Part shown: in pieces, positions 36,295-48,665 of the stretch
Position numbering within the stretch: the first letter of the stretch is position 1
How the letters are laid out: every line of letters begins with the position of its first letter
NCBI GenBank assembly: GCA_025267735.1
Contig: CM046303.1
Location: forward strand, 46,079,380-46,143,379
Reading direction: 5' to 3'
Source of the DNA: Mactra quadrangularis
Taxonomy: Eukaryota; Mollusca; Bivalvia; Venerida; Mactridae
Length of the DNA: 64,000 nucleotides
Translations under genes and position numbers: made by a program
Notes under the pieces: model-generated
What the model was told of the DNA's origin: nothing
What the model saw: the letters and a program-made list of their open reading frames with translations, nothing else
The model's database searches: none

Positions 36295-36545
36295 CGGGCG
36301 GGGCATACTTTCGTAGAGCCTGGTCATGTAATAATATCTTCGGCCATTCTCCCTCCTATCTCTGATTCTACATCATGTAGGGAGGGCAGTTGACAATCAC
36401 CGACGAATGTTTGCGTCTAGTATATACATGTAACTGGTTTACGGCTAAATCCAGAGATTTAGCCTTTCCAGGAACGGTAAGTAGATTAACCGCCGTGACA
36501 TGACTGATGCAAGGTATTGCTACGGCGGTAAACTCTACAAAAATA
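36295..36545 (+). mobile_element. SINE, 5'-truncated or head-mutated (GGGGCATAC family)
   Basis: It begins GCGGGCGGGGCATACTTTCG and shares AGCCTTTCCAGGAACGGTAA and TGCTACGGCGGTAAACTC with the SINE at 58808-59103. Most of the tRNA-like head is missing. Confidence 0.7.
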
Positions 36546-36749
36546 CCCTTGATAAGCTAATGGTAAAGAAATTATTGGTATTGATGACACATAGGAAGTA
36601 GTACTTTAGTCCAATCAGATAATGAATGTATAATAAAACAGTGGTTATACATGTACATGTAGAACTTTAACGTCCTTGTTCTTTCATAGTATAATCATGA
36701 CATTTGATACGGCATATGTATTAATTTCAAGTTTAAATGTAAATTCCTG

Positions 36750-37066
36750 TAGCCTGTTCAATTAACCTAAACGTTCCAAAACGTTCCGTAACGATACATT
36801 CGGAACTCCTCGACCATTGGCTGCGAATAATCTCGGACATATTTAGACGCTATTTTGAAACTACCGGTGTTGAAGTAAACAAACATGCGATCGTTTTGGC
36901 AATGAGTGATTTTTCGTTTTTAGTCCGTAAATTTTGAAACATCACTCATTGCCTTAACGATCGTATATTTGTTTATTAGATTAGAATATTCGCAGCGAAT
37001 GGTCGAGGAGTTCCGAATGTATCGTTACGGAACGTTTTGGAACGTTTAGGGTAATTGAACAGGCTA
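36750..37066 (-). mobile_element. Compound foldback MITE, copy E
   Basis: CTG lies directly outside both ends (36747-36749 and 37067-37069). The termini TAGCCTGTTCAATTAACC and GGGTAATTGAACAGGCTA are inverted. The asymmetric block appears on the left as GCTATTTTGAAACTACCGG, so this copy is reversed relative to copy B. It is 317 bp, the same length as copies A, B and D. Confidence 0.92.
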
Positions 37067-37772
37067 CTGGACTTTTAATGTATTTATTTACGCATATTAA
37101 TGATTAATTTCTGTACATTGTATTATGTATTGAAAACCCCATTCATATTAAAGTTAAGTGTTAATTTGAATACAATTTGACTTGTCATTGCGTTAAAGTC
37201 AGTTTTACGATGATTTAAGATCCATGCAAAGATAAATGACTTAAATTACGCGCGTATATATTATATTGTAATAATATTTAATATTGATGAGTCAACAAAA
37301 ACTCGTCTAACTATTGTGTCTGTTGGTATTTTCGCGGTAAATTTTATTTTCCGGTATGTCTTTTTTAAATAACATGACCTTTTATAGCATCACCTTTAAA
37401 CATTTAGAAATAAATCTGGTATTAGTGTCATTTAGTGCATCAATTTAAAAAAACGTAAAAAAACGAACTTAAAGCACATTATACTGAATTGCCAAGCTCA
37501 GTTAGTTTATAGTGATCACGTGACTTTTTTAACAAAGCGAAAATGGAAGATTTATGTAACAGGGGTGTGGAATTCCAAGTTTTTTTTCCACTTGTTCGCA
37601 GATAATTGAACTGTACAAAACAACTCGTCTGGAATCAAAATGCACTTGTCCAGATGTTCAGTACACAAAAAGAAATGTAGTGAACTATGATATAAATGAA
37701 TATCATAGTTAATAAAAATACAATTGAATCAAGAAATGTCTTTAAAAAAGACAAACGGCGTCGATTTAAAAA

Positions 37773-38221
37773 CAAGAGAGCCCAAAGGGCCCTGGGTGCT
37801 CACCTGAGGAAAAGGTCAAAGGTCACAGAAGAGCCATTTACAGAGGCCACTAATGTTAAAACCTATTTTTTGACCCAGTGACCTACTTATCCAACCAATC
37901 AGACCTATTTGAACAATTTTGGTAGGGAACCACCCACGGACCTTTCCTGTTGAGTTTGGGCATATTATCATAAGCGGTTCAAGAGAAGATGTTGTTTGAA
38001 CTTTTCCTTATATAATTCAATGTAATATTGTGATTCATGGGGTGGGGTCAATTTTGACCCAGGGGCATAGATTGAACAACTGTGATGGAGGACCTCTAGA
38101 TGATGTTATATACCAAATATGAAAGCTCGAGGCCTTGTAGTTTCAGACAAGAAGATTTTTGAGAATTGCATTGTGAAAACCTATTCATTAATGCTATAAA
38201 ACAAAAATTATGAATTTATTC
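37773..38221 (+). repeat. Putative dispersed repeat (GGGCCCTGGGTGCTCACC type)
   Basis: GAGAGCCCAAAGGGCCCTGG with GTGCTCACCTGAGGAAAAGG and a body rich in TTTTGACC motifs resembles a repeat I remember from bivalve genomes. Only one copy is present here, so this is recognition from memory. Its right side abuts the TTAA-flanked element. Confidence 0.35.
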
Positions 38222-38225
38222 TTAA

Positions 38226-39654
38226 GGTTCTGGAACTGTAATGGTGACCTTCCACCATTCTTATACTGATATTGTTTCTTGAATCTATACTATTAAAGAC
38301 ATTGAATGCTGAAATTTTAAAGAAATTTACCGTTTGTAACTTAAGTTATGTGCATTTTTATAACGTGACCCTTCATTTTCAGAAAGACCGTAAATTGTGC
38401 TGGGACAAAAAGTGAAAGAACTTTTTTTTCAAATTCTGCTGTTTTATTTCCAAGTTTTAATCCATTTTCTTGTTATACAGTCATGTAATGACAAATCAGA
38501 GCAACCAGGTTACACTTTGGACAAATACATATAAAAATATAGAGATTTGCATACATGTACCCCCAAGCAAAAATCCGAGTTTTTGAGAATGTTAAAAAAT
38601 TTACCCTATCTATAAAAGCAAATATCTCAAGTTAGAAGTTAGTTAGACACATGCAACTAGTTTTAAAATTTTCTGCAGTATTAACTGCCCATATAATGAA
38701 AAATTTAAGAAATTTTACCGTTTCTAAAAGTTTTTATAAGAATTTGTATTAGATTTCTGTACTGAAACTGCAAGAGATTTTATAGAGAAAAATAACGTCA
38801 AAATGGTCAATTACAAATAATACTACTTTATACAAATATATCATCTAAAATTGGTATTTGAGATGGAAAATGTATGTTAAACTCTGCATTATCATATAAA
38901 AACCTTCTCTCCATTGCTTTTTGGCAAGCTTGAGGGGACTATTTGGGGATTAAACTTGTACCAGCTATGTTTTCTGCTGTTGTCGTTTTTTGCACTAACA
39001 GTTGGACACTAGAGTTAGTAATGTTGGCATATTATGTGCCTTAGCTTTTTTTTATAATTAGAATATGATGATATTAAAAACAGAAAATGTGCAACGATTT
39101 TGTCTTTATATGCTGACTTTGATACGATTATTTGTGGGAATTCGGCAATAAATCAATATAAGTTAAACATACTTTCCAGTTTATCGATATTTGTGTAGTT
39201 TATTTTACCTTTGTTCATTTTCAGTACACAAAATTGATTAAACAATTAAAACCCCATTTTGCCCCAAATTCTCCATTTCGTCCATTTCGCCTCAAAATCT
39301 CCATTTCGTATTTCAGTCATACCCAATTTACATCGCAAAAAAAGATGAAAAAAAATGTATTTTACACCTGTACAAACAGAATCAACGCAAAAGTTATGAT
39401 CCACTACGGCTTTTCATTGTTTTTATGTCGATAAACCATTATTTTTACGATAACTAACTACGATCACGCTGTAGAGCGTCTGGTTTCGCCATTTTCGGAA
39501 AATGCGTTACCCTATGACTTCTGGAAAAACCCACGTCACGTGGTGAAAATTTCTGAAAATAGCAATTACGAAACTTGACGAAGATAGGTAATCGGGAAAA
39601 ACCGGATTGTATCGAGTGTCGAAGTTAACCGAAGTTAGTTACAGTTCCAGAACC
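38226..39654 (+). mobile_element. TTAA-flanked nonautonomous element, 1.43 kb
   Basis: TTAA occurs at 38222-38225 and 39655-39658. Directly inside are GGTTCTGGAACTGTAA and its perfect inverse TTACAGTTCCAGAACC (16 bp). TTAA duplication is the hallmark of piggyBac-type insertion, although usual piggyBac ends start CCC, so the class is uncertain. No transposase-like ORF is seen; the 66-codon ORF inside shows no domain. Confidence 0.75.
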
Positions 39655-39658
39655 TTAA

Positions 39659-40641
39659 AAGTTACGTATCAATAACTCTGCGGATAAATAAATATATGTG
39701 GAGCTGTGACTCTCAAAGTGTAAACCCCGGAAACTGGACGTAGTGAGGCTAACTTAATAATTATTGGGTAATATGTCAGACTTTTTACTAGAAACCGGTT
39801 CACATCTGGAGACGTAATTCATTTTGCCCTTAAAATATTGTGTTTGACACGTAACTTTTTATTGTTACAATATAAATAACACTTTGGAAAGCAATAGAAG
39901 TCTACCCAAAAAAAAAATCTACGAACGAAGCAAAATTTCGTAAAACACTGCATTACAATAGTGTGGCCTTTATTTTTTCGCGCGTGTCAGGGCCATCCAA
40001 TCGAAGAGGGGATTTTCTCTGTTTCCCCCGTACGTCATTTTAAATGCTTATAAAATCATCCAATAGAACGGCGGATTTCCGAAATCCCCAGACAGACGTC
40101 ATTATACAGAAATGTAGGTCAAAATCCAGCTTAGACAGCTACGCCGAAAAAATAGTTCAGCGCTGAATATGATTGAAACATTGAGACATTTATTTTTAAG
40201 TATTGCTATGCTAGTGTATTTTCGGCTTAAAATATATATTATTGACCACGGATAAATGGGCTGGAATATTTACTTGTCCGCAGGCATATGCAGACGAGTC
40301 GGACAAGTCGGGCGTAGGAATCCCCCCCCCCCCCCCCGATGTAAATAAAGACTTGTAAACGTAAATATTGTCTTTTTGCACTTACTCATCGATACGATAA
40401 AGCTCTGAGTCCGAACTGAAAATTTTGCACATTCATTATTATTGGGGATAAATGTTAAAACATGTATATTTATTTTCCTTACTCATTAAGTGAAGGATAT
40501 GATGTAATGTCTATGAATATCCGCTAGGAAATGATGTGACTCATTTAATACATGAATTACACCACCACAACTTTAGAACATGTATATATGTAGCTTACAT
40601 GTGGGCACACATACAGTAAAACCTTGTTTTAAGACATTGTG
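39659..40641. other. Intronic stretch with a poly-C run
   Basis: A run of about 16 C starts at 40322. No other repeat with clear ends was found. Confidence 0.4.
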
Positions 40642-40784
40642 AAATTGTATTCATCTGTCAGTTGCGCATTAATTAACCCCACTGTTTTAAATACTCGATT
40701 ATTGATAATTAATACAAAAATATTGTGTTAGGTATTTAAAACAGCGGGAATAATGCATGCGCCACTGACAGATGAATACAATTT
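40642..40784 (+). mobile_element. Foldback MITE (TTCAACTGTCAGTGGC family), copy 2
   Basis: AAATTGTATTCATCTGTCAG and CTGACAGATGAATACAATTT are a perfect 20-bp inverted pair, followed by paired inner arms (GTTTTAAATACT and GGTATTTAAAAC). This is the cleanest copy of the three. Confidence 0.85.
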
Positions 40785-42556
40785 ATGAATACAAACATTG
40801 TCACTGTGACATTGAATGTTTCATAAAAATGTTAAATCTTTATGCCTGTTAGCATCATTATTTAAGTATACAAGGAAAATATTGGGCTTTGATTGGACGC
40901 CATGGGCTAGCCATGGTCTAGTCGTACTAAACTTAACTTGGGTAAAAGTCTGGTAAAATCTCGATCCAAGATAATATCAAGATTCTCGAAAGTTTAGATC
41001 GAGAAGTAAATGATATTTTGGTACAAGAAAGAGTCTTTAAGTAATATTGTTTGTACTGGATTAGCGATCAGTTCTACATTTGTTGAAATAAGAGTTTGTT
41101 GATTAAGAATTCATTTCTACCAAAGTTCGTCCACTATATATCGATGCATGATGACGAGATATTGACTAGCCTTAACTTTATGAAAATATAACTTGAGTAG
41201 TAATCTTCTCCCTTCTGCTTGGCCAGCCTGATGTTTAACATTCAAACTTCTAGAGGCGGATTCTTCTTTCACCTTTTCTCAACCATGTTTCGGGATATTC
41301 CGACAGTTGTTATAGTTACTTTATCCTTTCACACCACAGAAACCATTCTAATTAGGGCTGCGGCGAGTATCCGAGTACTCGGGGTATTCGCGATCTCGTC
41401 CAAAAAATAGAGTACGAATATTCGTCATGTCCAAAATCGTCGGATTGCGATCTATTTTATGGAAAAAATGAAACAACATTTTCCGTTTAGTCACACTAAA
41501 AGCGAGTCGCACTTCTAATGAAAACTTTAATTTAAGTGGGGACCGAATCATCTTTTGAAAAAATTTGATTGATGCACATTAATTTTAACAAAAACGTTAT
41601 CACTGAAAATGCCCGTAAAACGTCTTGTAATAGGAATGTTTGGAGTACGTGGTTTTCCTTACAGTAAAAGCTTCTGTAATTCTTCACTTATTTTTGTTAT
41701 TACATGATTTATGTATGCTTCTATTAACATGTGATTCGTGGTTCGATTCGTGAATCGCTACACATGGATCGTGGTTCGGATAGGATCGCCACTCGCTCAA
41801 CGATCCACAGCCGTAATTATAATGTTTATTTAGATATTCATGTAAATACATGTATGTCTGTATTTCAGGGAAGGTCTCATTCATCGTAGATTCTCACTAC
41901 TTGGTTATAATGTTATAAATAGCACATTGCTATCTCTTAAAACCTTCAAACCCATGAGTGCAACTATCAATTTTTTCAGAGAAATCGGCTTAACATAGCA
42001 TTGACTGAAGGCGGGATTCGTATAAAATATAATCAAAATTCAATTTGTAAATGTGAGCTACTACATATAAAATCTCACATATGAACTATTCAAAATGTCA
42101 CTTTAAAAAATCGTGGGAGTGTTCTTTTTCATTGCTACATGAGATTCTCCGTGATCAAATAACTACAAAATTAGATAATAACTTTCCTAAAGATCCGGAT
42201 AAATCGTGGGTGATAATTAATGAAGACTGGGTTTCAGTGTCACTTAATATGTCGTGTTTTAATACAATCATGATAATTTTGTGTGAAAATTGAATTTTTT
42301 ACGGATAAAATTGATTTGGACAAAAATAATGCAAATAAGTCAGTGAAGGCGTTGTATGTTGCTATATTTGGTGATGATGACGATGTTGGTTGACATAATT
42401 AGTAATCGTCAGTTATTTTAGACCCTGCCTATGAAAAATGGAATAAATTATTCATAAAACGAGAATGCAACACTTTTATCACTCACAAATCTAGGAAGGA
42501 GACTTCTATAAATACAAATTGTTTAAAGGGATATACAGCCAAAAGTATAGAACCAA
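40785..42556. other. Intronic stretch with no recognised feature
   Basis: The opposed ORFs at 41219-41410 and 41348-41551 and the ORF at 42081-42293 show no recognisable domain. Confidence 0.35.
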
Positions 42557-42863
42557 TAGCCTGTTCAATAACTCTAAACGTTCTAAAACGTTCCGTAACG
42601 TTACATTCGGAGCTCATCGGCCATTCGCTGCGAATAATCTAATCTAATAAACAATGATACGATCGTTAAGGCAATTAGTGATGTTTCAAAATTCATGGAC
42701 TAAAAACTAAACATCACTCAATGTCTAAACGATCGTATATTTGTTTACTTCAACACCGGTAGTTTCAAAATAGCGTCTAAATATGTCCGAGATAATTCGC
42801 AGCGAATGGCCGAGAAGCTCCAAATGTAACGTTACAGAACATTCGGGGTAATTGAACAGGCTA
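42557..42863 (+). mobile_element. Compound foldback MITE, copy F
   Basis: CAA lies outside both ends (42554-42556 and 42864-42866). The termini are TAGCCTGTTCAATAACTC and GGTAATTGAACAGGCTA. It is slightly shorter than the others (307 bp) because the right arm lost one AACGTTCC block. Confidence 0.9.
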
Positions 42864-43308
42864 CAAGTTTAATCTTTAAAACAGTTTTAAAAACGTAAGA
42901 AATCACTTACTAATAACATTTGTCACTTATAACATTCAACTGAACGAATTAAACATGTGGCATACACATTCGTGCATGTCTTATGTTTTTTCACTAATAA
43001 AGTTAAAAAGGATTTATGCAAAGTGAAATTTAATACTCACCACGCTCTGCACGAACATTTCGTGCCAAAATGTGTAAATCACACCATGTGTCCCGCTTGA
43101 GTGCAAAGGACTGTATCAAATTACGTTTCTTTCCACAAATCGGTAGAAAGTGACACAAAAATCACCTCTGCAAAATTTAATAAGGATTCATTGGCCCGTT
43201 ACAAAATAATCAAAATTTGAAAAGTGATCGGTTAGAACTTTCGTTAAGTGTGCAGTCCATTATATGATAACTAGTAGAGTTGGTCCATAGAATACCCAAC
43301 GAATGTCC

Positions 43309-43345
43309 TCATTCGGAACTCCTCGGCCATTCACTGTAGATTTTA
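43309..43345. repeat. One-ended remnant of the CATTCGG foldback family
   Basis: CATTCGGAACTCCTCGGCC followed by ATTCACTGTAG matches the core left end. No matching right end was found nearby. Confidence 0.5.
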
Positions 43346-43489
43346 GTGGAATTTAAAAAACACCAAATGACTTATCATCATTCTTAAAAAGTTTTTTTTT
43401 CATATCAAACTGCGTCCTTAACACAGATATTTAGAACAAAGACCTATTTATTGTGGTGTATCAACCGCATCATTTGACGTTATAAGTCG

Positions 43490-43554
43490 TTTAGGATAAC
43501 TTGAGACAAATCAAAACGATATACTCTGTAAACAATGTCTCGTGTTATCCTAAA
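43490..43554. repeat. Hairpin with 19-bp arms
   Basis: TTTAGGATAACTTGAGACA and TGTCTCGTGTTATCCTAAA are inverted with two mismatches and a 27-nt spacer. Confidence 0.6.
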
Positions 43555-44100
43555 TGAGCTTTTTTTCTAGTACTATGATCATATTATACGTCTCTAAAAT
43601 GTGTCAATACGCAAAAGAGAAAAACCCGAATCATGCAAGAATCTTATCAGTTCGTCTGCTAGTTTAGAATGAAAAAGCGTACTTTTGTACAATTCGTCCT
43701 CGTATGAACTTCTGCCATTGTGTAAAGCTTGTTTTTCTAGTAGGAATTTTTCGGCCAAGGTCGTATATTTCCAATAAATATAATATTTTCCATGATCATT
43801 CTGCTATATCGTGAGATTGTTTAGAGACGAAGTTTTTTTTTCGTTTCGATACAAAACATTAATACATAATTCGGCAATGTATTTAAACATGAGGTTACCG
43901 TTAAGTGATTGATAAATGGTAAACGTCTGTGAAATGTATAATCCCTGATTCTATTTACATGTTTGTTATATCATGCGGATGGAGGTATTATGTTACTGTG
44001 AGCATTGCTAAATCCATGTACAATCAAACCTTGAGTTGAAGTTCATTTTGATATATCAATAGTGTATTATAGTCTTTTCTCTTCTGTCCTAGCTGTTATG

Positions 44101-44168
44101 TCCTGCTCTGCTCCACTCTGTTCTGTTCTGTTCTGCTCTGCTCTGTTTTGTTCTGTTGTGCTCTGTTC
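44101..44168. repeat. (TTCTG)n/(CTCTG)n pentanucleotide repeat
   Basis: About 13 imperfect units of YTCTG, for example TTCTGTTCTGTTCTGCTCTG. This is ordinary microsatellite sequence, 0.36 kb upstream of the next exon. Confidence 0.85.
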
Positions 44169-44524
44169 CATAAAATGACAAGGTAACCTCGACGCCAAAC
44201 TTGATCAGTTCTTAGTCAATGAGTGTAAATAACAATAGTGTTGTCTGCATTATGAATACACGTATTTGTAGGGATGACAAAGCTATCGTATTGAATAGCT
44301 CTTGTTTGCAATGTCTCCAAATTGTAATCGACGCATTACGTTTGGGAATGATGTGGGATTATGCTCTTCCGTTCGCTTACTAGTGCATTCACATATTACA
44401 CAGTGGTACCATGTTCGCCTCTGAATTTTCACATAGACTGGGTGCCATGGCTTATTCATATATCAGCGTATATTTGATAGAATTATGTAACAATAATTGA
44501 AACAATATATTTGTATATTTGCAG

Positions 44525-44585
44525 GGGTTATGATCCACGTCGTGTACGAGCTGCATGTCGGAAGAAGAAAAGGAGACGTAGTGAG
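44525..44585 (+). CDS. Pc: Polycomb/CBX-like gene, exon 3 of 4 in window: basic segment after the chromodomain
   Basis: This 61-nt exon follows TTTGCAG and precedes GTAATTT. Its first G completes the Glu codon begun in the previous exon, and it then reads 20 codons from GYDPRR through RKKKRRR to a final Glu, ending in phase 0. In vertebrate CBX proteins the matching position starts with Gly-Tyr and carries an AT-hook-like KRGPKPK motif (family knowledge). Here Gly-Tyr is kept, but the motif is replaced by a run of Lys and Arg. The segment could serve as a nuclear localisation signal and nucleic-acid contact. The exon has no independent similarity long enough to name it. The call depends on phase, splice sites and its position between the chromodomain and Pc-box exons, all of which fit. 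Confidence 0.88.
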
Positions 44586-44953
44586 GTAATTTATGATAAT
44601 GAAAAATTAATAATAATTTGGATAGTATTTTTATGTTAAAGTCATTTTCATTTTGTACAGTGACAAAGAAACTACACCAAAGATAAACCAGTTACTTATC
44701 CTTTTCCCCCTATGGTCTTTATATTTTATAACTAATGTCAGACTATGGATGATCAAATATTTGGTTAAAAAATATTTATTCAAATCAGTACAAACATTTA
44801 TACATATAAGGATTAACAGTAAATATTTACTATAGTTAAGAAAAGAGAATATAATTATCGTACATTATGATGAAGCAACAAAATAGCTTTAAGCAAGAAT
44901 AAATAAATAAAATTATCTAACAATAAATAAAACATAGCTTCATATAAAATATC

Positions 44954-45312
44954 CATTCGGAACAGCTCGACCTTTCATGAATGAATAATCTCGGAAGGAT
45001 TCGTGGGGGGTCTTCACTGGATTTTTGTGATTTTACTACCTACGCGAGGCGAAGCACGTAACGGTTATACAAAATAGTTCTTGCAGTATACACACAGATC
45101 TTTGTCTAAACATATTTCTTTGTTTTAAATTGAACTAAATATTGTTCATCGATATCATTGAACTATATAATTTCAAATTTACGGACTAAAAGCGAAAATT
45201 CAGTCATCGCCTAAACGAACGTGTGTTTGTTTACTTCAACACCGGTTTTTCCAAAATGGCGTCTAAATATGTCCGAGGTTATTCGTAGCGAATGGCCGAG
45301 GAGTTCCGAATG
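44954..45312 (+). mobile_element. Standalone CATTCGG foldback element with 9-10 bp target duplication
   Basis: ATAAAATATC occurs directly outside both ends (44944-44953 and 45313-45322). The termini CATTCGGAACAGCTCGACC and GGCCGAGGAGTTCCGAATG are inverted. The right half (GGACTAAAAGCGAAAATTC, CAACACCGG, ATGGCGTCTAAATATGTCCG) is the same as the core of the compound MITEs, but the outer TAGCCTGTTC arms are absent. The 9-10 bp duplication points to a Mutator-like mechanism. Confidence 0.85.
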
Positions 45313-45734
45313 ATAAAATATCAAGTTAACAGTACACGTATAGGTAATTATCATAGTCCAGCAAATAAGTGTAGTCTTTTTCATGCAGATTTCTGACCTA
45401 ACATTTCTTATCACAGAAAGTCACCCATAGTGTTTTCATGGGGCGTTCTTTCCTACTTCTAGGCAAATGTTCTACATGACGTTACTTAACGTTAAGGTTA
45501 ATTAACTTGAACCTCGGTACAACTGGTGTGCAGTGCAGTATACATTTGAATATAATCGAAACCCTGCTTTTCAAAGCTATTGGTCATTCTTAATCGCAAT
45601 AAATGTGTTTGTCAAGTGATATGATTTGCTGAATCAGCAAAAATTTGATGAAGTATAATTTAAACGCATCTTATAGAATCTCGATCTAAAATCTTGATAT
45701 CCTCTGGGTGTAAGAATTATTAATACACCATGCT

Positions 45735-45902
45735 GTCTACGAAATTAGTTGGTGTTTGGTTGCCCGGAACAACCAATTTCTAGTTCGGGCATCCAAATAT
45801 TTCTTTAGGGCAACCAAAGTTGTGTTGTTTCACACAGCAATTGTACCCTACATGACCAATATATGTCAATGCGCCATAAAACACCTCGAAACATAAACAC
45901 CA
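45735..45902. repeat. Dispersed repeat with a decayed retroposon-like tail
   Basis: The first part (AATTAGTTGGTGTTTGGTTG) matches 15415-15475 in reverse. The last part (ATGACCAATATATGTCAATG, then CGCCATAAAACACC) resembles a decayed copy of the 62-bp retroposon. Confidence 0.4.
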
Positions 45903-45949
45903 CACTGTAGACATCTAATGCACACTAGCAAATTTTTGACCGAGCTCAA

Positions 45950-46013
45950 TTCGGCGCGATATGACCTTTTGTGTTGGTGCGCCGTAAAACCCAAACAAAC
46001 AAACATTTTGATA
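45950..46013 (+). mobile_element. Ultra-short retroposon, copy 2 (about 64 bp)
   Basis: It starts TTCGGCGCGATATGACC and shares GTGTTGGTGCGCCGTAAAAC and the CAAA tail with the 24.79-kb copy. GAGCTCAA flanks it at 45942-45949 and 46014-46021. The 3' boundary is slightly uncertain because ATTTTGATA follows the CAAA tail. Confidence 0.7.
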
Positions 46014-46392
46014 GAGCTCAAGCTGTGAGTATACTTTTAAATGAAAAATGCAACAATGGCAAGTCGTTACTCCATAGGACATGAATCTCATTGAAGTTAA
46101 TACATTGTATGACCAGAATCCCATTGAATGTTTACTTCGAGGACATTCAAGTTTTTTGTACTTGTGTCAGTATAAATAAGGAGATAGCACTTAATGTTAC
46201 TCGATGGTATCTATTGAGTGTTAAGTGTTAAGTAACTTGATCTATATTCACGCTGACATCTCTGCACATCTTTACATTACTTTCACAAGGAAATTAAGTC
46301 TTGAGTGTTTTATGTACATGTATTCTTGTTTATTTGTATACAATGAATATGCGCAGCGATGATGCGCTTAATGATATTGAAGGACAAACATA

Positions 46393-46771
46393 CACTGCCC
46401 TCCCAAAGTTTCTTCACAATACAATTAATGAAATTGCCACAATTTCGTAGTTCAAATTTGAAGAATTATTGTACTATTGATTACTTTATTCATTATTCAT
46501 GCAATGGCAATGGAATTTCTATTTGTATATTTTAGTTTTTGAGTTGCAGCTTAAGTTAACTATCAGCCTCCGAAACTATTGTTAATGTATCTCTATGAAC
46601 CATCATCAAGTTTGGGATATTTTTGTGATTTCATATCCATAAGACAAATGTAATGATAAGTAAAAGCCAAATTGAATATCATTTAACAATAAACTGCTTT
46701 TTAAAACTTTTGAAATTCTATGTAGTACAATGTAAACTGTTAAAGTGTGAAGAAACTTTTGGAGGGTAGTG
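46393..46771 (+). mobile_element. Tc1-like MITE (379 bp)
   Basis: CACTGCCCTCCCAAAGTTTC on the left and GAAACTTTTGGAGGGTAGTG on the right are inverted, with TA outside both ends. Ends of the CACT...AAAGTTT type with a TA target are typical of Tc1-like elements. No transposase remains. Confidence 0.85.
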
Positions 46772-46773
46772 TA

Positions 46774-48660
46774 CTTCCGATGTTAAATTGAGCTTACCCT
46801 CCGTATATATATAGCGTTTTAATACACGATGGCATATTGTTCTAAAAATATGATCATACCAAAGCGCATTGTCTGAGGATTCTGATAATGTATAATATGT
46901 TATAGTTCCTCTAACAATATTAATTACACACTCGATGCACAATCAAAGGATTGCCTGTTTTGACTACATGTATCAGGTGTGGACGTTACGTCATAATATA
47001 TTCTTGGAATCAATCACATCATTCTATATCTACTTCTACATGCATTTGTTTTAAACATATTTTATTGACATTTATTGACATTATATACAATAGTTATATA
47101 CATGCATTAAAACTTCTATGATACAAATTATTGAACATACTCGCTAAGTTTCTCATATAACACTGAACAATTATAATATGTAAACAAATAAATACAAACA
47201 TGAATAATGAAATATTAAAGTTATGTCCAAACTGAACGTATTTTGGGGGGTAGTTCCTCGTACTGTGCAATTATTCAACTATTCTCAAGATTGTTGTCAA
47301 AAAACATAATCTACATTCGTGTACTAGTAATGCTTGTCCATGAATTATATGATAGACAGATACTCTTACCAGTTTGTATGAATCAGACTGCAAAACTACC
47401 AATTAAGGGGCTAACCTAATACCAATAGACTTGTTTCCTGACATTCAATTTCAAAGGGTTTTACTTGTAAATACGTTTATCATGACTTTAAGAAATTATG
47501 CCTAATAGTTGTCTGTACTCGGTGGGGAAAAACAGTATTTTGAGTTTTGTAACTTTCCTCTTAACATTTTAACAATTGCAAGCATAATGTATATATCACG
47601 ACGTGCAAATCAAATCGTGTTCATTTAACACTGAAATTTAATATTAATTGATTTTCCACAAAATTACCACAAAAATCTAGCGCGTCAACTTGACATCACA
47701 TAATTTATTGATCTCGGAATGAACGACCTTTCCTATAAAACCAATAAAACGTTACTTTGAATATATGAGCACGTGTTTTTAAGTTCAACCTGTGTGGTTT
47801 CTTATGGAATGCCTTAATGTTTAAATATACAGGACCTTCCAAAATACTTTGGACAAATTACTGTTTTTAGGAAAAACTGTTGGACACTAATTCATGCAAG
47901 AATAAGCAAAGCCCTCTAAGCAAATTTCAAAACTGGCATTGTTTAGTTTATCAAAACAATGATTCTAACTATGTTAGAAGTTATTAATATTTAAGTAAAA
48001 AGCTGGCGGTATGCATCACTTTTTTCACACAGTCATCGCCCCAAGAACTTTTGTGAAAAAACTTAGCCCACCCTACCCTTTTTCGATCTTATTTCTAACA
48101 CAGACGACAATTTGGCTTTATCAACATCACAAAATAGTGATTATAAAATCAGAATCCATCACAACCTCATGCGCAGACATTTTATTGCATATAAATACAT
48201 GTAGAGCAAATCTAGCTGCCAATAACTATCCCATAGAATTATTATACTCCAGCGTTAGTCTAATCTACATAGCCATTATGGCGTTTTGGACTTTTATGTA
48301 CTTATTAAATGTGTGCTGTTATTATGTTTGCATGTCGTGTTCTCTCCAATTCTGAACCAATACTTCTCCCTGTGGAACACGATTCGCTTTTAGACAAATA
48401 TCAGACTAGACGGGATTGCGTTAAATGCAGATGAAAGATAATATTGGAAAATCTATGAGGATTTTGACATTTGTTTTACATAATGGACATGTGTGTTTCA
48501 ACCTTTTTAGCACGCAGTTCGCTGCAAAAAATGTTACAAGGCCATTGAACTAAACACGTTTATTATGTATATTTATTTTATTATATGTACATGTACATAG
48601 AAATCTAGAAAATACCATACATTAGTGCGCATATATATATGTACATTATTTACAAGCAAA
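46774..48660. other. Intronic stretch with no recognised feature
   Basis: GACCTTCCAAAATACTTTGG at about 47832 looks like a single Tc1-like end, but no partner end was found. The 114-codon ORF at 48011-48355 has no recognisable domain. Confidence 0.35.
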
Positions 48661-48665
48661 ATTTA

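Larger units (their letters stand above)
29984..44524 (+). other. Intron 2 of the Polycomb/CBX-like gene (14.5 kb)
   Basis: The donor is GTAAGTA at 29984 and the acceptor TTTGCAG ends at 44524. Intron phase is 2. It is filled with SINE and MITE copies listed separately, and no other coding exon is evident. Confidence 0.85.

Noticed and set aside
47832..47862. Tc1-like end (ACCTTCCAAAATACTTTGG)
   Set aside because: No inverted partner end was found within a plausible distance.
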